From an uncultured Roseiflexus sp. (GTDB lineage: Bacteria > Chloroflexota > Chloroflexia > Chloroflexales > Roseiflexaceae), in NCBI GenBank assembly GCA_937935075.1, contig CALGYB010000146.1:1-48331 (forward strand): a DNA stretch of 48,331 nucleotides, read 5' to 3'. The notes below the pieces were generated by a model. It was given only the letters and a program-made list of their open reading frames with translations, was not told where the DNA came from and ran no database searches. Position numbers and translations under genes: made by a program. Position 1 is the stretch's first letter. Every line of letters begins with the position of its first letter. Below, in pieces: positions 1 to 8,107 of the stretch.

Positions 1-240
1 GGCGGTGGCGGCAGTGGCGGGTTGCCGCTCATACACCCCGATGTCGGGAACCAGCGCGCGGCGCGGCGCCGCAATCTCGATCTGCTCCAGCGCGACGTAG
101 GGCGCAATCTGCGCGATGTACCCCGGCGCAATCTGCGCCTGCAAGTAGTCGCGCATCGCCGTAATCAGCCCGGTGTGCACATCGGGCCAGAGGGTCGAGC
201 GCTCCAGATAGGGGTCCATGCCGGGAAATGGCGGTTCCAT
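1..240 (-). CDS. DUF4058 family protein, N-terminal part (runs off the window)
   Basis: The reverse strand reads from an ATG at 240 to the window edge without a stop, giving 80 residues that begin MEPPFPGMDPYLE and continue with LWPDVHTGLI and a segment ending in VPDIGVYE. This opening is typical of DUF4058 proteins, which are common in cyanobacteria and Chloroflexota and have no firmly established function. An AGGAGG ribosome binding site lies just upstream (reverse complement of about 247-252). The gene is divergent from infC, and the two share about 150 bases of spacer. Only the N-terminus is present, so nothing can be said about the rest of the protein. Confidence 0.8.
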   Translation of the reverse strand, partial: MEPPFPGMDPYLERSTLWPDVHTGLITAMRDYLQAQIAPGYIAQIAPYVALEQIEIAAPRRALVPDIGVYERQPATAATA

Positions 241-291
241 AGGCGCCTCCTGACACAGGCATGATAGCATAGAATGCGGCAATTCACTTCA

Positions 292-320
292 TTGACGAAA
301 TGGCGCAGCAATGCTATACT
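292..320 (+). promoter_or_regulatory. Sigma-70 type promoter for the infC operon
   Basis: TTGACG (292-297) and TATACT (315-320) are separated by exactly 17 bases, a near-consensus housekeeping promoter. Transcription would start near 327 and leave a leader of roughly 64 bases before the infC start at 391. Because the promoter lies downstream of an in-frame ATG at 274, it argues strongly against that ATG being the infC start. Confidence 0.75.
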
Positions 321-390
321 TACGTTTACATCGCGTCATTCCGGCGCGGTTTGTTGTTCTGTACCGTCGTGTATCGAAAGGAGCGCTGCA

Positions 391-1026
391 ATTAGAGACC
401 GGCTTCGTATCAACAATCGCATTCGCGCCCGCGAAGTGCGCTTGATTGACGAGAATGGCGCACAGGTCGGCATTGTCCCGATCCGCGAAGCCTTGCTGAT
501 GGCGGAAGAGCGCGGGCTTGATCTGGTTGAAGTCGCGCCGAACGCCGTCCCGCCCGTCTGTCGCATTCTGGACTACGGCAAGTTCCGCTACGAGCAGTCG
601 AAGAAAGAGCGCGAGGCGCGGAAGAACCAGAAGCAGGTGGATGTCAAGCAGATCCGGCTGGAACCGAAAACCGACGAACACGATCTGGATGTCAAAGCCA
701 AGCAGGCGCGGCGCTTTTTGCTGGACGGCGACAAGGTCAAGTTCAATCTGCGGTTCCGCGGTCGTGAGATCTTCCATCAGGAAATCGGGCTGGAAATGCT
801 GGAACGCATGGCAGAGGAACTGCGCGACATATCGGTTGTCGAGCAACGGCCGACGATGGAAGGGCGGGTTTTGACGTTGTTGCTGGCGCCGAACCAGAAA
901 GCCAGAACGCAGGCGCAGCGTGAACGGCAACAGCAGGCTCCTCGCCCCGCAACCCAACCGGCGCCAAAGGTCAGTGTGCCCGCGTCCGATGCAGCGCCTA
1001 CCGATCAGGCTGACGAAGAGGAATAA
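391..1026 (+). CDS. infC: Translation initiation factor IF-3, ATT start
   Basis: IF-3 binds the 30S subunit, blocks premature 50S joining and checks the start codon and initiator tRNA. The 211-residue product has the N-domain opening RINNRIRAREVRLIDENG, the basic linker (about residues 60-90) and the C-domain with GDKVKFNLRFRGRE. A tail of about 35 residues rich in Gln, Ala and Pro, ending in acidic residues, follows the conserved domain. The start is placed at ATT 391: AAGGAG lies at 378-383, seven bases upstream, and homology begins a few residues later. The frame is open back to an ATG at 274, but the promoter sits inside that extension. An AUU start is the classic device by which IF-3 represses its own translation in enterobacteria; the same control here is inferred. 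It heads infC-rpmI-rplT. Confidence 0.93.
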   Translation: MRDRLRINNRIRAREVRLIDENGAQVGIVPIREALLMAEERGLDLVEVAPNAVPPVCRILDYGKFRYEQSKKEREARKNQKQVDVKQIRLEPKTDEHDLDVKAKQARRFLLDGDKVKFNLRFRGREIFHQEIGLEMLERMAEELRDISVVEQRPTMEGRVLTLLLAPNQKARTQAQRERQQQAPRPATQPAPKVSVPASDAAPTDQADEEE

Positions 1027-1030
1027 ACGC

Positions 1031-1243
1031 ATGCCCAAGATGAAGACGCATAAAGGAGCGGCAAAACGGTTCACCCTGACGGGGACCGGGAAAATGGTGC
1101 GCTCCCCCGGTCGTCGCGGACACTTCCGCCGCCGGATGGCGCTGCGTATTTTGCAGCATCTCGATCGGACGTTTGAAGTGCATAAGACGGTTCAGCGCCG
1201 CCTGCGCCGTGCATTGCCGTATATCGCAAAGCATAGCCGTTAG
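1031..1243 (+). CDS. rpmI: 50S ribosomal protein L35
   Basis: A 70-residue, strongly basic protein beginning MPKMKTHKGAAKRF, the signature opening of L35, with GKMVRSPGRRGH in the middle. It is a late-assembly component of the 50S subunit. It starts 4 bases after the infC stop, with GAGGA of the infC tail serving as ribosome binding site, so translation is probably coupled. An ATG at 920 in the same frame is only an out-of-frame overlap within infC. The order infC-rpmI-rplT is the widely conserved one. Confidence 0.96.
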   Translation: MPKMKTHKGAAKRFTLTGTGKMVRSPGRRGHFRRRMALRILQHLDRTFEVHKTVQRRLRRALPYIAKHSR

Positions 1244-1278
1244 AAGTGCGTTTGTAGATTAAGGATCAGGTGTTTGGT

Positions 1279-1632
1279 ATGGCCCGCGTTAAACGTGGCG
1301 TGATGGTGCGTAAGCGCCATAAGAAATTGCTCGAGCAGGCGAAAGGGTATCGCGGCAGCCGCAGCCGTCGCATCAAAGTGGCGCGCGAAACGGTGATGAA
1401 GGCGCTCTGGTATGCTTACCGCGACCGGCGCAACCGCAAACGCGATTTTCGCCGTCTCTGGATTGTACGTATCAATGCCGCTGCTCGCATGCACGGCTTG
1501 TCGTACAGTCGCCTGATGAACGGTCTCAAGCGCGCCGGTATCGCACTGGATCGCAAGGTGCTCGCCGATATGGCCGTGCGCGACCCGGCGGCTTTCGGGC
1601 GCGTCGTCGAACAGGCGCAGCAGGCGATGTGA
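1279..1632 (+). CDS. rplT: 50S ribosomal protein L20
   Basis: A 117-residue basic protein starting [16 protein letters not shown], with the conserved [10 protein letters not shown] and [15 protein letters not shown] segments; it binds 23S rRNA early in 50S assembly and in several bacteria represses its own operon. The ATG at 1279 is preferred over a GTG at 1270 because AAGGATCAGG (1261-1270) is then well spaced and family homology begins at MARVKRG. It overlaps the next gene by 4 bases (GTGA at 1629-1632). Confidence 0.97.
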   Translation: MARVKRGVMVRKRHKKLLEQAKGYRGSRSRRIKVARETVMKALWYAYRDRRNRKRDFRRLWIVRINAAARMHGLSYSRLMNGLKRAGIALDRKVLADMAVRDPAAFGRVVEQAQQAM

Positions 1633-2417
1633 TTACCAGCCCGGCGAATCAGCATGTTAAACGGATCCGCTCGCTGGCTGCCGACCGTCAGGAACGTCGC
1701 CGCGAGCGGATGTTCGTGCTTGAAGGGGTTCGCCTGATCGCCGATGCGCTGGAGAGCGGCGCAACACTGACGCTCGTGCTGTATGCGCCGGAACAGTTGC
1801 AGCAGACATCAGCCGGATCGGATCTGCTGCAACGGCTCCAACGCCTGCCTGCCAGTTATGAGGCGACGCCACAGGTGATTGCGGCTGCTGCCGACACCGT
1901 CCATCCGCAAGGGGTGGTGGCGCTTGCGCGATGGCCCCATATTCCGCCGGAAAAACCAGGGCTGGTGCTGGTGATCGATGCCGTGCAGGACCCCGGCAAC
2001 CTGGGGACGCTCTTGCGCAGCGCCGAGGCGGTGGGAGTGGCGCAGACGCTCTGCAGCGCCGGTACGGTCGATGTGTATGCGCCCAAGGTGGTGCGCAGCG
2101 CGATGGGAGCGCACTTCCGCCTGTCAATCGAGCAGGATGTGCGCTGGGACGAGATCGGCGAGCGCCTGGCGCAGGTCGATCATGTCTACGCCGCCGAACC
2201 AGATGCTCGCATGCCGTACTACGCCGCCGATTGGCGCCAGCCGTCGGCGCTGCTGGTCGGGAACGAAGCGCACGGGTTGAGCGATGCTGCACGTCGGCTT
2301 GCCACCAAACAGATTACCATTCCCATGCGCGGCAAAGCCGAGTCGCTCAATGTTGCAGTGGCGGCGAGCGTGATCCTCTTCGAGGCGCTGCGGCAACGCA
2401 CGCTGGGACGCAGTTAG
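1629..2417 (+). CDS. SpoU/TrmH family 23S rRNA (guanosine-2'-O-) methyltransferase
   Basis: A 262-residue SPOUT-class RNA methyltransferase transferring methyl from S-adenosylmethionine to a ribose 2'-hydroxyl. The substrate-binding N-domain (about 1-95, with [14 protein letters not shown]) precedes the catalytic domain. Motif 1 is [16 protein letters not shown], motif 2 is LVGNEAHGL and motif 3 is [17 protein letters not shown], which forms the trefoil knot. The GTG start overlaps the rplT stop by 4 bases, indicating translational coupling with the ribosomal-protein operon; this neighbour is common beside rplT. TsnR/RlmB-like is the best description, and the target nucleotide cannot be read from sequence. 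Confidence 0.9.
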   Translation: MITSPANQHVKRIRSLAADRQERRRERMFVLEGVRLIADALESGATLTLVLYAPEQLQQTSAGSDLLQRLQRLPASYEATPQVIAAAADTVHPQGVVALARWPHIPPEKPGLVLVIDAVQDPGNLGTLLRSAEAVGVAQTLCSAGTVDVYAPKVVRSAMGAHFRLSIEQDVRWDEIGERLAQVDHVYAAEPDARMPYYAADWRQPSALLVGNEAHGLSDAARRLATKQITIPMRGKAESLNVAVAASVILFEALRQRTLGRS

Positions 2418-2424
2418 ATTTCTT

Positions 2425-2668
2425 TCAACAGGCTGTGACGAAGCGAGTAGGCGGGAGACGACGAACAGAGAGCGATGGTCGAAGGGTGTGAGCCGTCGCC
2501 GTGACGCCCCGCTGAAGTTCCCTTCCGAGCCGCGACGGGGAAAGGAAGCGCAGACCGCAATCGTCGTCTGCGCAGGCGCCGAGTAGTCGTCGCCGGTCGC
2601 CCTCCGCTATCGGGGCTATGAGGGCGGGGTCGCCATGGGCGATTCCGCCGAAACAGGGTGGTACCACG
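2425..2668 (+). promoter_or_regulatory. T-box riboswitch specific for tRNA-Phe
   Basis: The leader of pheS carries the hallmarks of a T-box. The distal Stem I region reads AGAGAGCGATGG followed by GGGTGTGAG (2467-2492), matching the usual AGAGAG and GGTGNGAG elements, and an AGTA lies at about 2450. A specifier loop follows with GAAG before the triplet TTC at 2518-2520, a phenylalanine codon. The T-box proper, AGGGTGGTACCACG, is at 2655-2668; its TGGT (2659-2662) can pair with the ACCA end of an uncharged tRNA with discriminator A, as tRNA-Phe has. Uncharged tRNA-Phe would stabilise the antiterminator and allow pheS expression. Confidence 0.9.
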
Positions 2669-2670
2669 GG

Positions 2671-2710
2671 CCACGCCTCGTCCCTGGCGAGTGCGTGGTT
2701 TTGTTGTTGA
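2671..2710 (+). terminator. Intrinsic terminator of the pheS T-box leader
   Basis: CCACGCCTCG (2671-2680) can pair with CGAGTGCGTGG (about 2688-2698), with one bulged T, followed by TTTTGTTGTT. The hairpin begins immediately after the T-box sequence, so antiterminator and terminator compete for overlapping bases. This marks the switch as transcriptional attenuation rather than control of ribosome access. Confidence 0.85.
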
Positions 2711-2726
2711 ATGGAGGCAGAAGAGC

Positions 2727-3770
2727 ATGTCGCTGATCGATCAGTTGAATCAACTCGAGCACGAGGCGCTGGCGGCGCTGGCGCAGATCACCGATCTGAC
2801 GGCGCTCACCGAGTGGAAGAACTCCTACCTGGGTAAGCAAGGGGCGCTTTCGCGTCTGAGTCGGGGGCTTGGCGCCCTGCCCGCAGACGCACGTCCGGCT
2901 GCCGGGGCGCGCTTCAACACTGCGCGCGCCACACTCGAACAGGCGCTTGAACGCGCCGAAGCGCAGTTGAAACGCATGGCGCGGCAACACGCCTTTGAAG
3001 CCGACCAGGTCGATGTCACCCTCCCCGGACGCGCGCCTGCCGTCGGACGGTTGCACCCCACGACTCAAATGCTGCGCCAGATTTATGCCATATTGGGAGA
3101 GATGGGGTTTCAGGTCTGGGAAAGCCCGGAAGTCGAAACTGACGAGTTCAACTTCCAGTTGCTCAACATGCCGCCAGACCATCCGGCGCGCGATATGTGG
3201 GATACGTTCTACGTCGAGACAACGCCTGGCGACGCGACGCTTCTGTTGCGCACCCATACGTCGCCGGGGCAGATCTATGCGATGCGCGCCAATGCACCCA
3301 AACCGGTGCGCGCCATTCTCCCCGGCAAGTGCTATCGCTACGAACAGGTCACTGCCCGTCACGAGATGCAGTTCTATCAGGTTGAAGGGATTGCGGTCGG
3401 GGAGCAGATTTCGTTTGCCGATCTGAAAGGGACGCTGGTGGCGTTCGCCGAACGGTTGTACGGCAAAGGGGTCAAGACCCGTTTCCGTCCCAGTTACTTC
3501 CCCTTCACCGAGCCAAGCGTCGAGTTTGATATCGAATGCTTCCTCTGCGGCGGTACGGGATGTCGGGTGTGCAAGCATTCGGGATGGCTCGAAATCCTGG
3601 GCGCGGGCATGATCCATCCGACGGTGCTGCGCAATGGCGGGTACGACCCGGAGAAGGTCAGCGGGTTTGCGTTTGGGATGGGTCCGGAGCGGATGGCAAT
3701 GCTGCGCTACGGGATCGATGACATTCGCTGGTTCTTTAGCGGCGATGAGCGCTTCCTGCAACAGTTCTGA
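2727..3770 (+). CDS. pheS: Phenylalanyl-tRNA synthetase alpha subunit
   Basis: A 347-residue class II catalytic subunit that activates phenylalanine and charges tRNA-Phe as an alpha2-beta2 enzyme. The N-terminal coiled-coil tRNA-binding arm spans about residues 1-90. The catalytic core includes RTHTSPGQIYAM, the motif 2 region CYRYEQVTARHEMQFYQVEG and motif 3 FGMGPERMAML. A CFLCGGTGCRVC segment at about residue 271 puts four cysteines in two CxxC pairs, suggesting a bound metal. The start at 2727 has GGAGG at 2713-2717 and lies downstream of the attenuator. Its stop overlaps the next start (TGATG), so the following membrane-protein gene is tightly coupled to it. Confidence 0.95.
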   Translation: MSLIDQLNQLEHEALAALAQITDLTALTEWKNSYLGKQGALSRLSRGLGALPADARPAAGARFNTARATLEQALERAEAQLKRMARQHAFEADQVDVTLPGRAPAVGRLHPTTQMLRQIYAILGEMGFQVWESPEVETDEFNFQLLNMPPDHPARDMWDTFYVETTPGDATLLLRTHTSPGQIYAMRANAPKPVRAILPGKCYRYEQVTARHEMQFYQVEGIAVGEQISFADLKGTLVAFAERLYGKGVKTRFRPSYFPFTEPSVEFDIECFLCGGTGCRVCKHSGWLEILGAGMIHPTVLRNGGYDPEKVSGFAFGMGPERMAMLRYGIDDIRWFFSGDERFLQQF

Positions 3771-5596
3771 TGAAAACGCACTCACCGCTCATCGTGCTGG
3801 TTGCGCTCTTTCTGGCGCTCTGCGTCCTGTACAATCTGGCGACGCCGCCTGGTGAGGGACCGGACGAACCGGGGCACGCGGCATATGTGTTCTTCCTGGC
3901 GCGCGAAGGAAGACTGCCGGTGCAGTGTCTGCCGCCATGTGTTAGTGACGTGCCGGGATCGGGGCATCATCCGCCGCTCGCCTATCTGCTGGCGACTCCG
4001 GCAGTGCTCTGGCTGCCGCAGTCGTTGCGCACGTTCGACCTGCCCGGCAACTCGCGTTTCACCTGGGCAGGCGGCGATCAGGTGAATGCTGCTGCGCACG
4101 GGAGTCGTGAGCAGTGGCCCTGGGACGCGCAGGTGTGGGCATGGCGCCTGGCGCGTGGCGCGTCGAGCCTGGCGGGTGCGGCAACGGTCATCTTGACATA
4201 CCTGACGGTGCGCGTGTTGCACCGTCACACCGATAGCGCGGCGAACCGCGACGCAACAGCGCTACTGGCGGCGGCGCTGGTCGCGTTCAACCCGCAGTTC
4301 ATTTTCATCTCGTCGCTGATCAGCAACGACGCGCTGCTGGCGGCGCTCGGGGCAGCGCTGCTCTGGCTGGTCGTCAGCAGTCCGCGGTCGCTGCTGCGCG
4401 CCATGCTGATCGGAGTGGTGCTGGGGCTGGCGTTGATCACCAAACAGAGCGCGTTGATTTTTGTGCCGTTCGTGTTCACATGGGGTGTGACGGGGGGGGT
4501 GGGCGCGGCGACGGATCGCGGGGCAACCGCAGGTCGGGGCAACCCGGCGGGTCGCCCGCAGGTGATGATCGCGGTTCTGGTGTTTGGCGCGGCGCTCGTC
4601 GGTGGCTGGTGGTACCTGCGGAATTGGCAATTATATGGCGATCCGCTCGGTTTGCAGGCGTTTCAGGCGGAATTTACCACGCAGGCGTTTGAATGGACAA
4701 ACCCGGCAGCCTGGATGGGCGCATTGACGACCCTGTACGAATCGTTTTGGGCGCGCTTTGGCTGGATGAATCTTCCGGCGCCGCCATGGACGATGGTGGT
4801 GTACGCTGCGTTGCTGGCGGCAGCGGTCGTCGGATGGGTGTGGACCCTGGTTCGCTCGAATGCAGTGGCGTGTCGGTGGACCTGGCAACTGGCGGCGCCG
4901 CCCCTTCTGGCGCTGGCATGGGTCATAAGTTTCGCCTTTACCGCCGGATTGGTCGCCTGGCAGGGGCGTCTCCTGTTCCCGTCAATCGCGGCGATTGCGG
5001 CGCTCCTGGCGCGCGGGTTGAGCGTCTGGCTCCGCCAGCGTGTGTCGGTGAGGCTCTTCATCGTTGGGATGGCAGGCATTGCAGCCTGGCTGCCGGTTAG
5101 CGTCATTCAGCCGGCGTATCCGCCTCAGACCCTCGCTGCATCGGCGGCGCACGCCTGGGAGGGGAATGAGACGTATGCGCGTTTCGCGCGTTCTACCGAA
5201 CCCGGCGCGGTGATCCGTCGCTGGCGACTCGAGGGAACGCCGCGTCCTGGCGCAACAATTGAACTCACGCTGCTCTGGCACGCATTGTCGCGCCAGGACC
5301 GCGACTGGTGGACGTTCGTGCACCTGGTCGATGCCGACCGACGGATTGTGACGGAGGACAACCGTGAGCCGCGCGATGGCGCGTATCCCATGTCGCAGTG
5401 GGTCGCAGGAGATTGGGTCGAGGCGCGTTATACGCTCGCCATTCCTGCCAATCTTCCGCCTGGCGAATATGCGCTGTGGGTGGGGCTGTGGGACCCGGCG
5501 ACTGGACGGCGCGCGGCGTTCTTCGATGATGACGATGTGTCTGATCCTGAGAGCGATCATGTCGTGCTGACCACCCTGATGATAACCGGACCATAA
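3770..5596 (+). CDS. DUF2142-like polytopic membrane protein, putative glycosyltransferase, between pheS and pheT
   Basis: A 608-residue integral membrane protein. The N-terminus is one hydrophobic helix followed by PPGEGPDEPGHAAY, the acidic loop motif seen in DUF2142 and related GT-C glycosyltransferases that use polyprenyl-phosphate sugars. About ten further hydrophobic segments run to about residue 450. A soluble domain of about 140 residues follows, with LTLLWHALSRQDRDWWTFVHL and PPGEYALWVGLWDP, a beta-rich module often attached to Chloroflexota GT-C proteins. It overlaps the pheS stop by one base and ends 9 bases before pheT, so it is translated within the phe operon. Bases 4516-4560 carry a dispersed repeat in frame, giving a Gly/Arg-rich loop. 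Its substrate is unknown. Confidence 0.75.
   Translation: MKTHSPLIVLVALFLALCVLYNLATPPGEGPDEPGHAAYVFFLAREGRLPVQCLPPCVSDVPGSGHHPPLAYLLATPAVLWLPQSLRTFDLPGNSRFTWAGGDQVNAAAHGSREQWPWDAQVWAWRLARGASSLAGAATVILTYLTVRVLHRHTDSAANRDATALLAAALVAFNPQFIFISSLISNDALLAALGAALLWLVVSSPRSLLRAMLIGVVLGLALITKQSALIFVPFVFTWGVTGGVGAATDRGATAGRGNPAGRPQVMIAVLVFGAALVGGWWYLRNWQLYGDPLGLQAFQAEFTTQAFEWTNPAAWMGALTTLYESFWARFGWMNLPAPPWTMVVYAALLAAAVVGWVWTLVRSNAVACRWTWQLAAPPLLALAWVISFAFTAGLVAWQGRLLFPSIAAIAALLARGLSVWLRQRVSVRLFIVGMAGIAAWLPVSVIQPAYPPQTLAASAAHAWEGNETYARFARSTEPGAVIRRWRLEGTPRPGATIELTLLWHALSRQDRDWWTFVHLVDADRRIVTEDNREPRDGAYPMSQWVAGDWVEARYTLAIPANLPPGEYALWVGLWDPATGRRAAFFDDDDVSDPESDHVVLTTLMITGP
4530..4560 (+). repeat. Dispersed palindromic repeat read in frame inside a coding sequence
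   Basis: GGGGCAACCCGGCGGGTCGCC within this stretch is one base different from GGGGCAACCCGGCGGGTTGCC at about 20777-20797, which is intergenic. Related GTAGGGGC...GCCCC units occur at 8334-8365, 8564-8611 and 17746-17775. Here the unit is translated as part of a Gly/Arg-rich stretch in a loop between membrane segments. Confidence 0.6.
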
Positions 5597-5605
5597 GGAG
5601 TTCAT

Positions 5606-8107
5606 ATGCGCGTTCCTCTATCCTGGCTGAAAGAGTTCGTTGACATCACCCTGTCGGTCGAAGAACTTGCCGAGCGACTGACCCGCGCAGGGCTGGAGTG
5701 TGAGGGGATCGAGCGGATTGGCGTCGAAGGCGCCGATCTGCCGTGGGATCCGGAGAAGATCGTGATCGGCAGCATCCTGGAAGTGCGGCAGCATCCGAAT
5801 GCCGACCGTCTGGTGCTCGCGGACGTGGACTACGGCGCCGGCGCGCCGCACACGGTCGTCACCGGCGCGCCCAATCTCTTCCCCTACAAAGACAAAGGGC
5901 GATTGCCGCAGCCGCTCAAGGGGGTCTTTGCGCGCGAAGGCGCAGAATTGTACGACGGTCACGCCGAGGGTTGGGTGAAAATGCGGCTGAAGGGGCGACC
6001 GGTGCGCGGCATCATGTCCGACGCCATGCTCTGCTCGGAAAAGGAACTCGGTCTGTCTGAGGACCACGAAGGCATTCTGATCCTGCCGGATGATGCGCCG
6101 GTCGGGGCGCCGTTGCGCGACTACCTTGGCGATGTGGTGCTGAAGTTCGATGTATTGCCGAATATGGCGCGCTGCCTGTCGATCCTCGGTGTGGCGCGCG
6201 AAATCGCGGCGCTGACCGGCTCACCGCTGCGCATGCCGGAGATGACCGTCGTTGAGGATGGTCCGCCGGTCGAAGGGCGCGTCCGGGTGACAATCGAGGA
6301 ACCGGACCTCTGCCCGCGTTTCACGGCCACCTTGATCGAAGGGGTCACAATCGGACCGTCGCCGCTCTGGATGCAGCGCCGCCTGACGATGGCGGGCATG
6401 CGCCCGATTAACAACATCGTGGACATCAGCAACTATGTGATGCTCGAACTTGGCGGACCCAACCACATGTTCGATGCCGACCAGGTGGCGGATCAGCACC
6501 TGATCATTCGCCTGGCGCGCCCTGGCGAGCGTCTGGTGACGCTCGACAACAAAGAGCACAATCTGGATGCTTCGCTTGGCGGCGGGATGCTGCCGCTGCT
6601 GGTGTGCGATCCGCACGGACCGCTCAGCCTGGCGGGGGTCATGGGCGGAGCATCGAGCGAAGTAAGCGCTACAACGACCCGCGTGTTACTGGAAGTCGCG
6701 GTATGGGATCCGACAATCATCCGACGAATGGGGACCGCGCTGCGGGCGCGTTCGGAGGCGTCGAAGCGCTTTGAGCGCGGCGTGGATTATGAACTGCCGC
6801 CGCTGGTGCAGCGCCGCGCTCTGTCGCTGTTGCAACGGATCGCGGGCGGCAGTGTGGCGCAGGGTATGGTGGACAACTATCCGCGCCCATGGCAACCGGT
6901 GATCCTCGATCTGACGCCGCGCGAGGTGCGCCGGATCGTCGGCATTTCGCTCAGCGCTGCCGAGATCGCCGATCTGCTGCGTCCGCTGGGGTTCGCCTGC
7001 GATCTGATCGACAACGGTGCAGCGGTGCGGGTCACGGCGCCGAGTGTGCGGCGCGATATAACGATGCTTGCCGATCTGTGCGAAGAAGTGGCGCGCATAT
7101 ACGGGTATGACCGCATTCCTCTGTCATTGATGGCGGACGCGCTGCCCGAACCGCGCAACAACCCATCGCTGGAACTGGAACTACGGGTGCGCGATCTGCT
7201 GGCAGGCGCGGGATTGGACGAAGCAATCACCTACTCGCTGACCAGCATGGCAGCAGTTGCAGCGGTCAATCCGGCGGATGCCGACGCTTCGCTCTACCTG
7301 CGGCTGGCAAACCCGCTGACCCCGGAGCGCGAGTACCTGCGCCGGTCGCTGCTGCCGACGCTGCTGGATGCGCTGGCGCAGAACCTGCGCGAACGCGAGC
7401 GGGTGCTGTTGTTCGAGATCGGTCGCGTCTACCTGAAACGCGCCCCCGGTAGCGACGATCCACGTCCCGCAGAGCCGCAGCGGCTGGCGCTGGCGCTGGC
7501 AGGACGGCGTTATGAGCGCTCGTGGCATACGCCGGACGAGACGGTGATGGATTTCTTCGATCTGAAAGGGATTGTGGAGGTGTTGCTGACACGCCTGAAC
7601 ATCGCTGGTGTGCAATATGTCCCACTCACCGACGACCCGCGTTTCCATCCTGGGCGCGCGGCGCGGCTCGAACGGGATGGAAGCGTGCTCGGCGTCATCG
7701 GCGAACTGCATCCCGATGTCTGCGAGCGCCTGGCAATTGCCGCGCCGCGCGCGATGGCTGCCGAACTCGATCTCGAACTGATCGGTGCGCTGGTTGAGTC
7801 GGCACGCTACCGCGCCATCTCGCGCTATCCGGCAACCACGCAGGACCTGTCGCTGGTGGCGGCGGTCGAGGTTCCGGCGGAACGGGTTGCAGCGACTATT
7901 CGCAAATACGCTGGCGCGCTGCTCGAGTCGCTCACCCTTTTCGATGTGTACGAAGGCGAGCAGGTCGGCGCCGGCAAACGCAGCCTCACCTATCGCCTAG
8001 TGTTCCGTGCGCCGGACCGCACCCTTAACGATGCCGAGATCGCCAAAATCCGCCAGAAGATCGTGCGCGGCCTGGAGTACGACATCGGCGCAACAATCCG
8101 GGGGTAG
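5606..8107 (+). CDS. pheT: Phenylalanyl-tRNA synthetase beta subunit
   Basis: An 833-residue subunit of the usual long bacterial type. Domains in order: the opening MRVPLSWLKEFVDI; an EMAP/OB tRNA-binding domain (about 45-165) with HPNADRLVLADVDYG; the B3/B4 editing domains (about 220-400) that hydrolyse mischarged Tyr-tRNA-Phe, with NNIVDISNYVMLELG; the B5 domain; a catalytic-like B6/B7 module; and the C-terminal anticodon-binding FDX-ACB domain, with YPATTQDLSLV and a DVYEGEQVGAGKRSLTYRL stretch. AAGGAG precedes the ATG by 6-7 bases. It lies in the same operon as pheS but separated by the membrane-protein gene, so it should share T-box control. Confidence 0.95.
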   Translation: MRVPLSWLKEFVDITLSVEELAERLTRAGLECEGIERIGVEGADLPWDPEKIVIGSILEVRQHPNADRLVLADVDYGAGAPHTVVTGAPNLFPYKDKGRLPQPLKGVFAREGAELYDGHAEGWVKMRLKGRPVRGIMSDAMLCSEKELGLSEDHEGILILPDDAPVGAPLRDYLGDVVLKFDVLPNMARCLSILGVAREIAALTGSPLRMPEMTVVEDGPPVEGRVRVTIEEPDLCPRFTATLIEGVTIGPSPLWMQRRLTMAGMRPINNIVDISNYVMLELGGPNHMFDADQVADQHLIIRLARPGERLVTLDNKEHNLDASLGGGMLPLLVCDPHGPLSLAGVMGGASSEVSATTTRVLLEVAVWDPTIIRRMGTALRARSEASKRFERGVDYELPPLVQRRALSLLQRIAGGSVAQGMVDNYPRPWQPVILDLTPREVRRIVGISLSAAEIADLLRPLGFACDLIDNGAAVRVTAPSVRRDITMLADLCEEVARIYGYDRIPLSLMADALPEPRNNPSLELELRVRDLLAGAGLDEAITYSLTSMAAVAAVNPADADASLYLRLANPLTPEREYLRRSLLPTLLDALAQNLRERERVLLFEIGRVYLKRAPGSDDPRPAEPQRLALALAGRRYERSWHTPDETVMDFFDLKGIVEVLLTRLNIAGVQYVPLTDDPRFHPGRAARLERDGSVLGVIGELHPDVCERLAIAAPRAMAAELDLELIGALVESARYRAISRYPATTQDLSLVAAVEVPAERVAATIRKYAGALLESLTLFDVYEGEQVGAGKRSLTYRLVFRAPDRTLNDAEIAKIRQKIVRGLEYDIGATIRG

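Noticed and set aside
274-390. In-frame ATG extension of infC by 39 codons
   Set aside because: A near-consensus promoter lies within it, the sequence has no IF-3 homology, and an ideal ribosome binding site precedes ATT 391.
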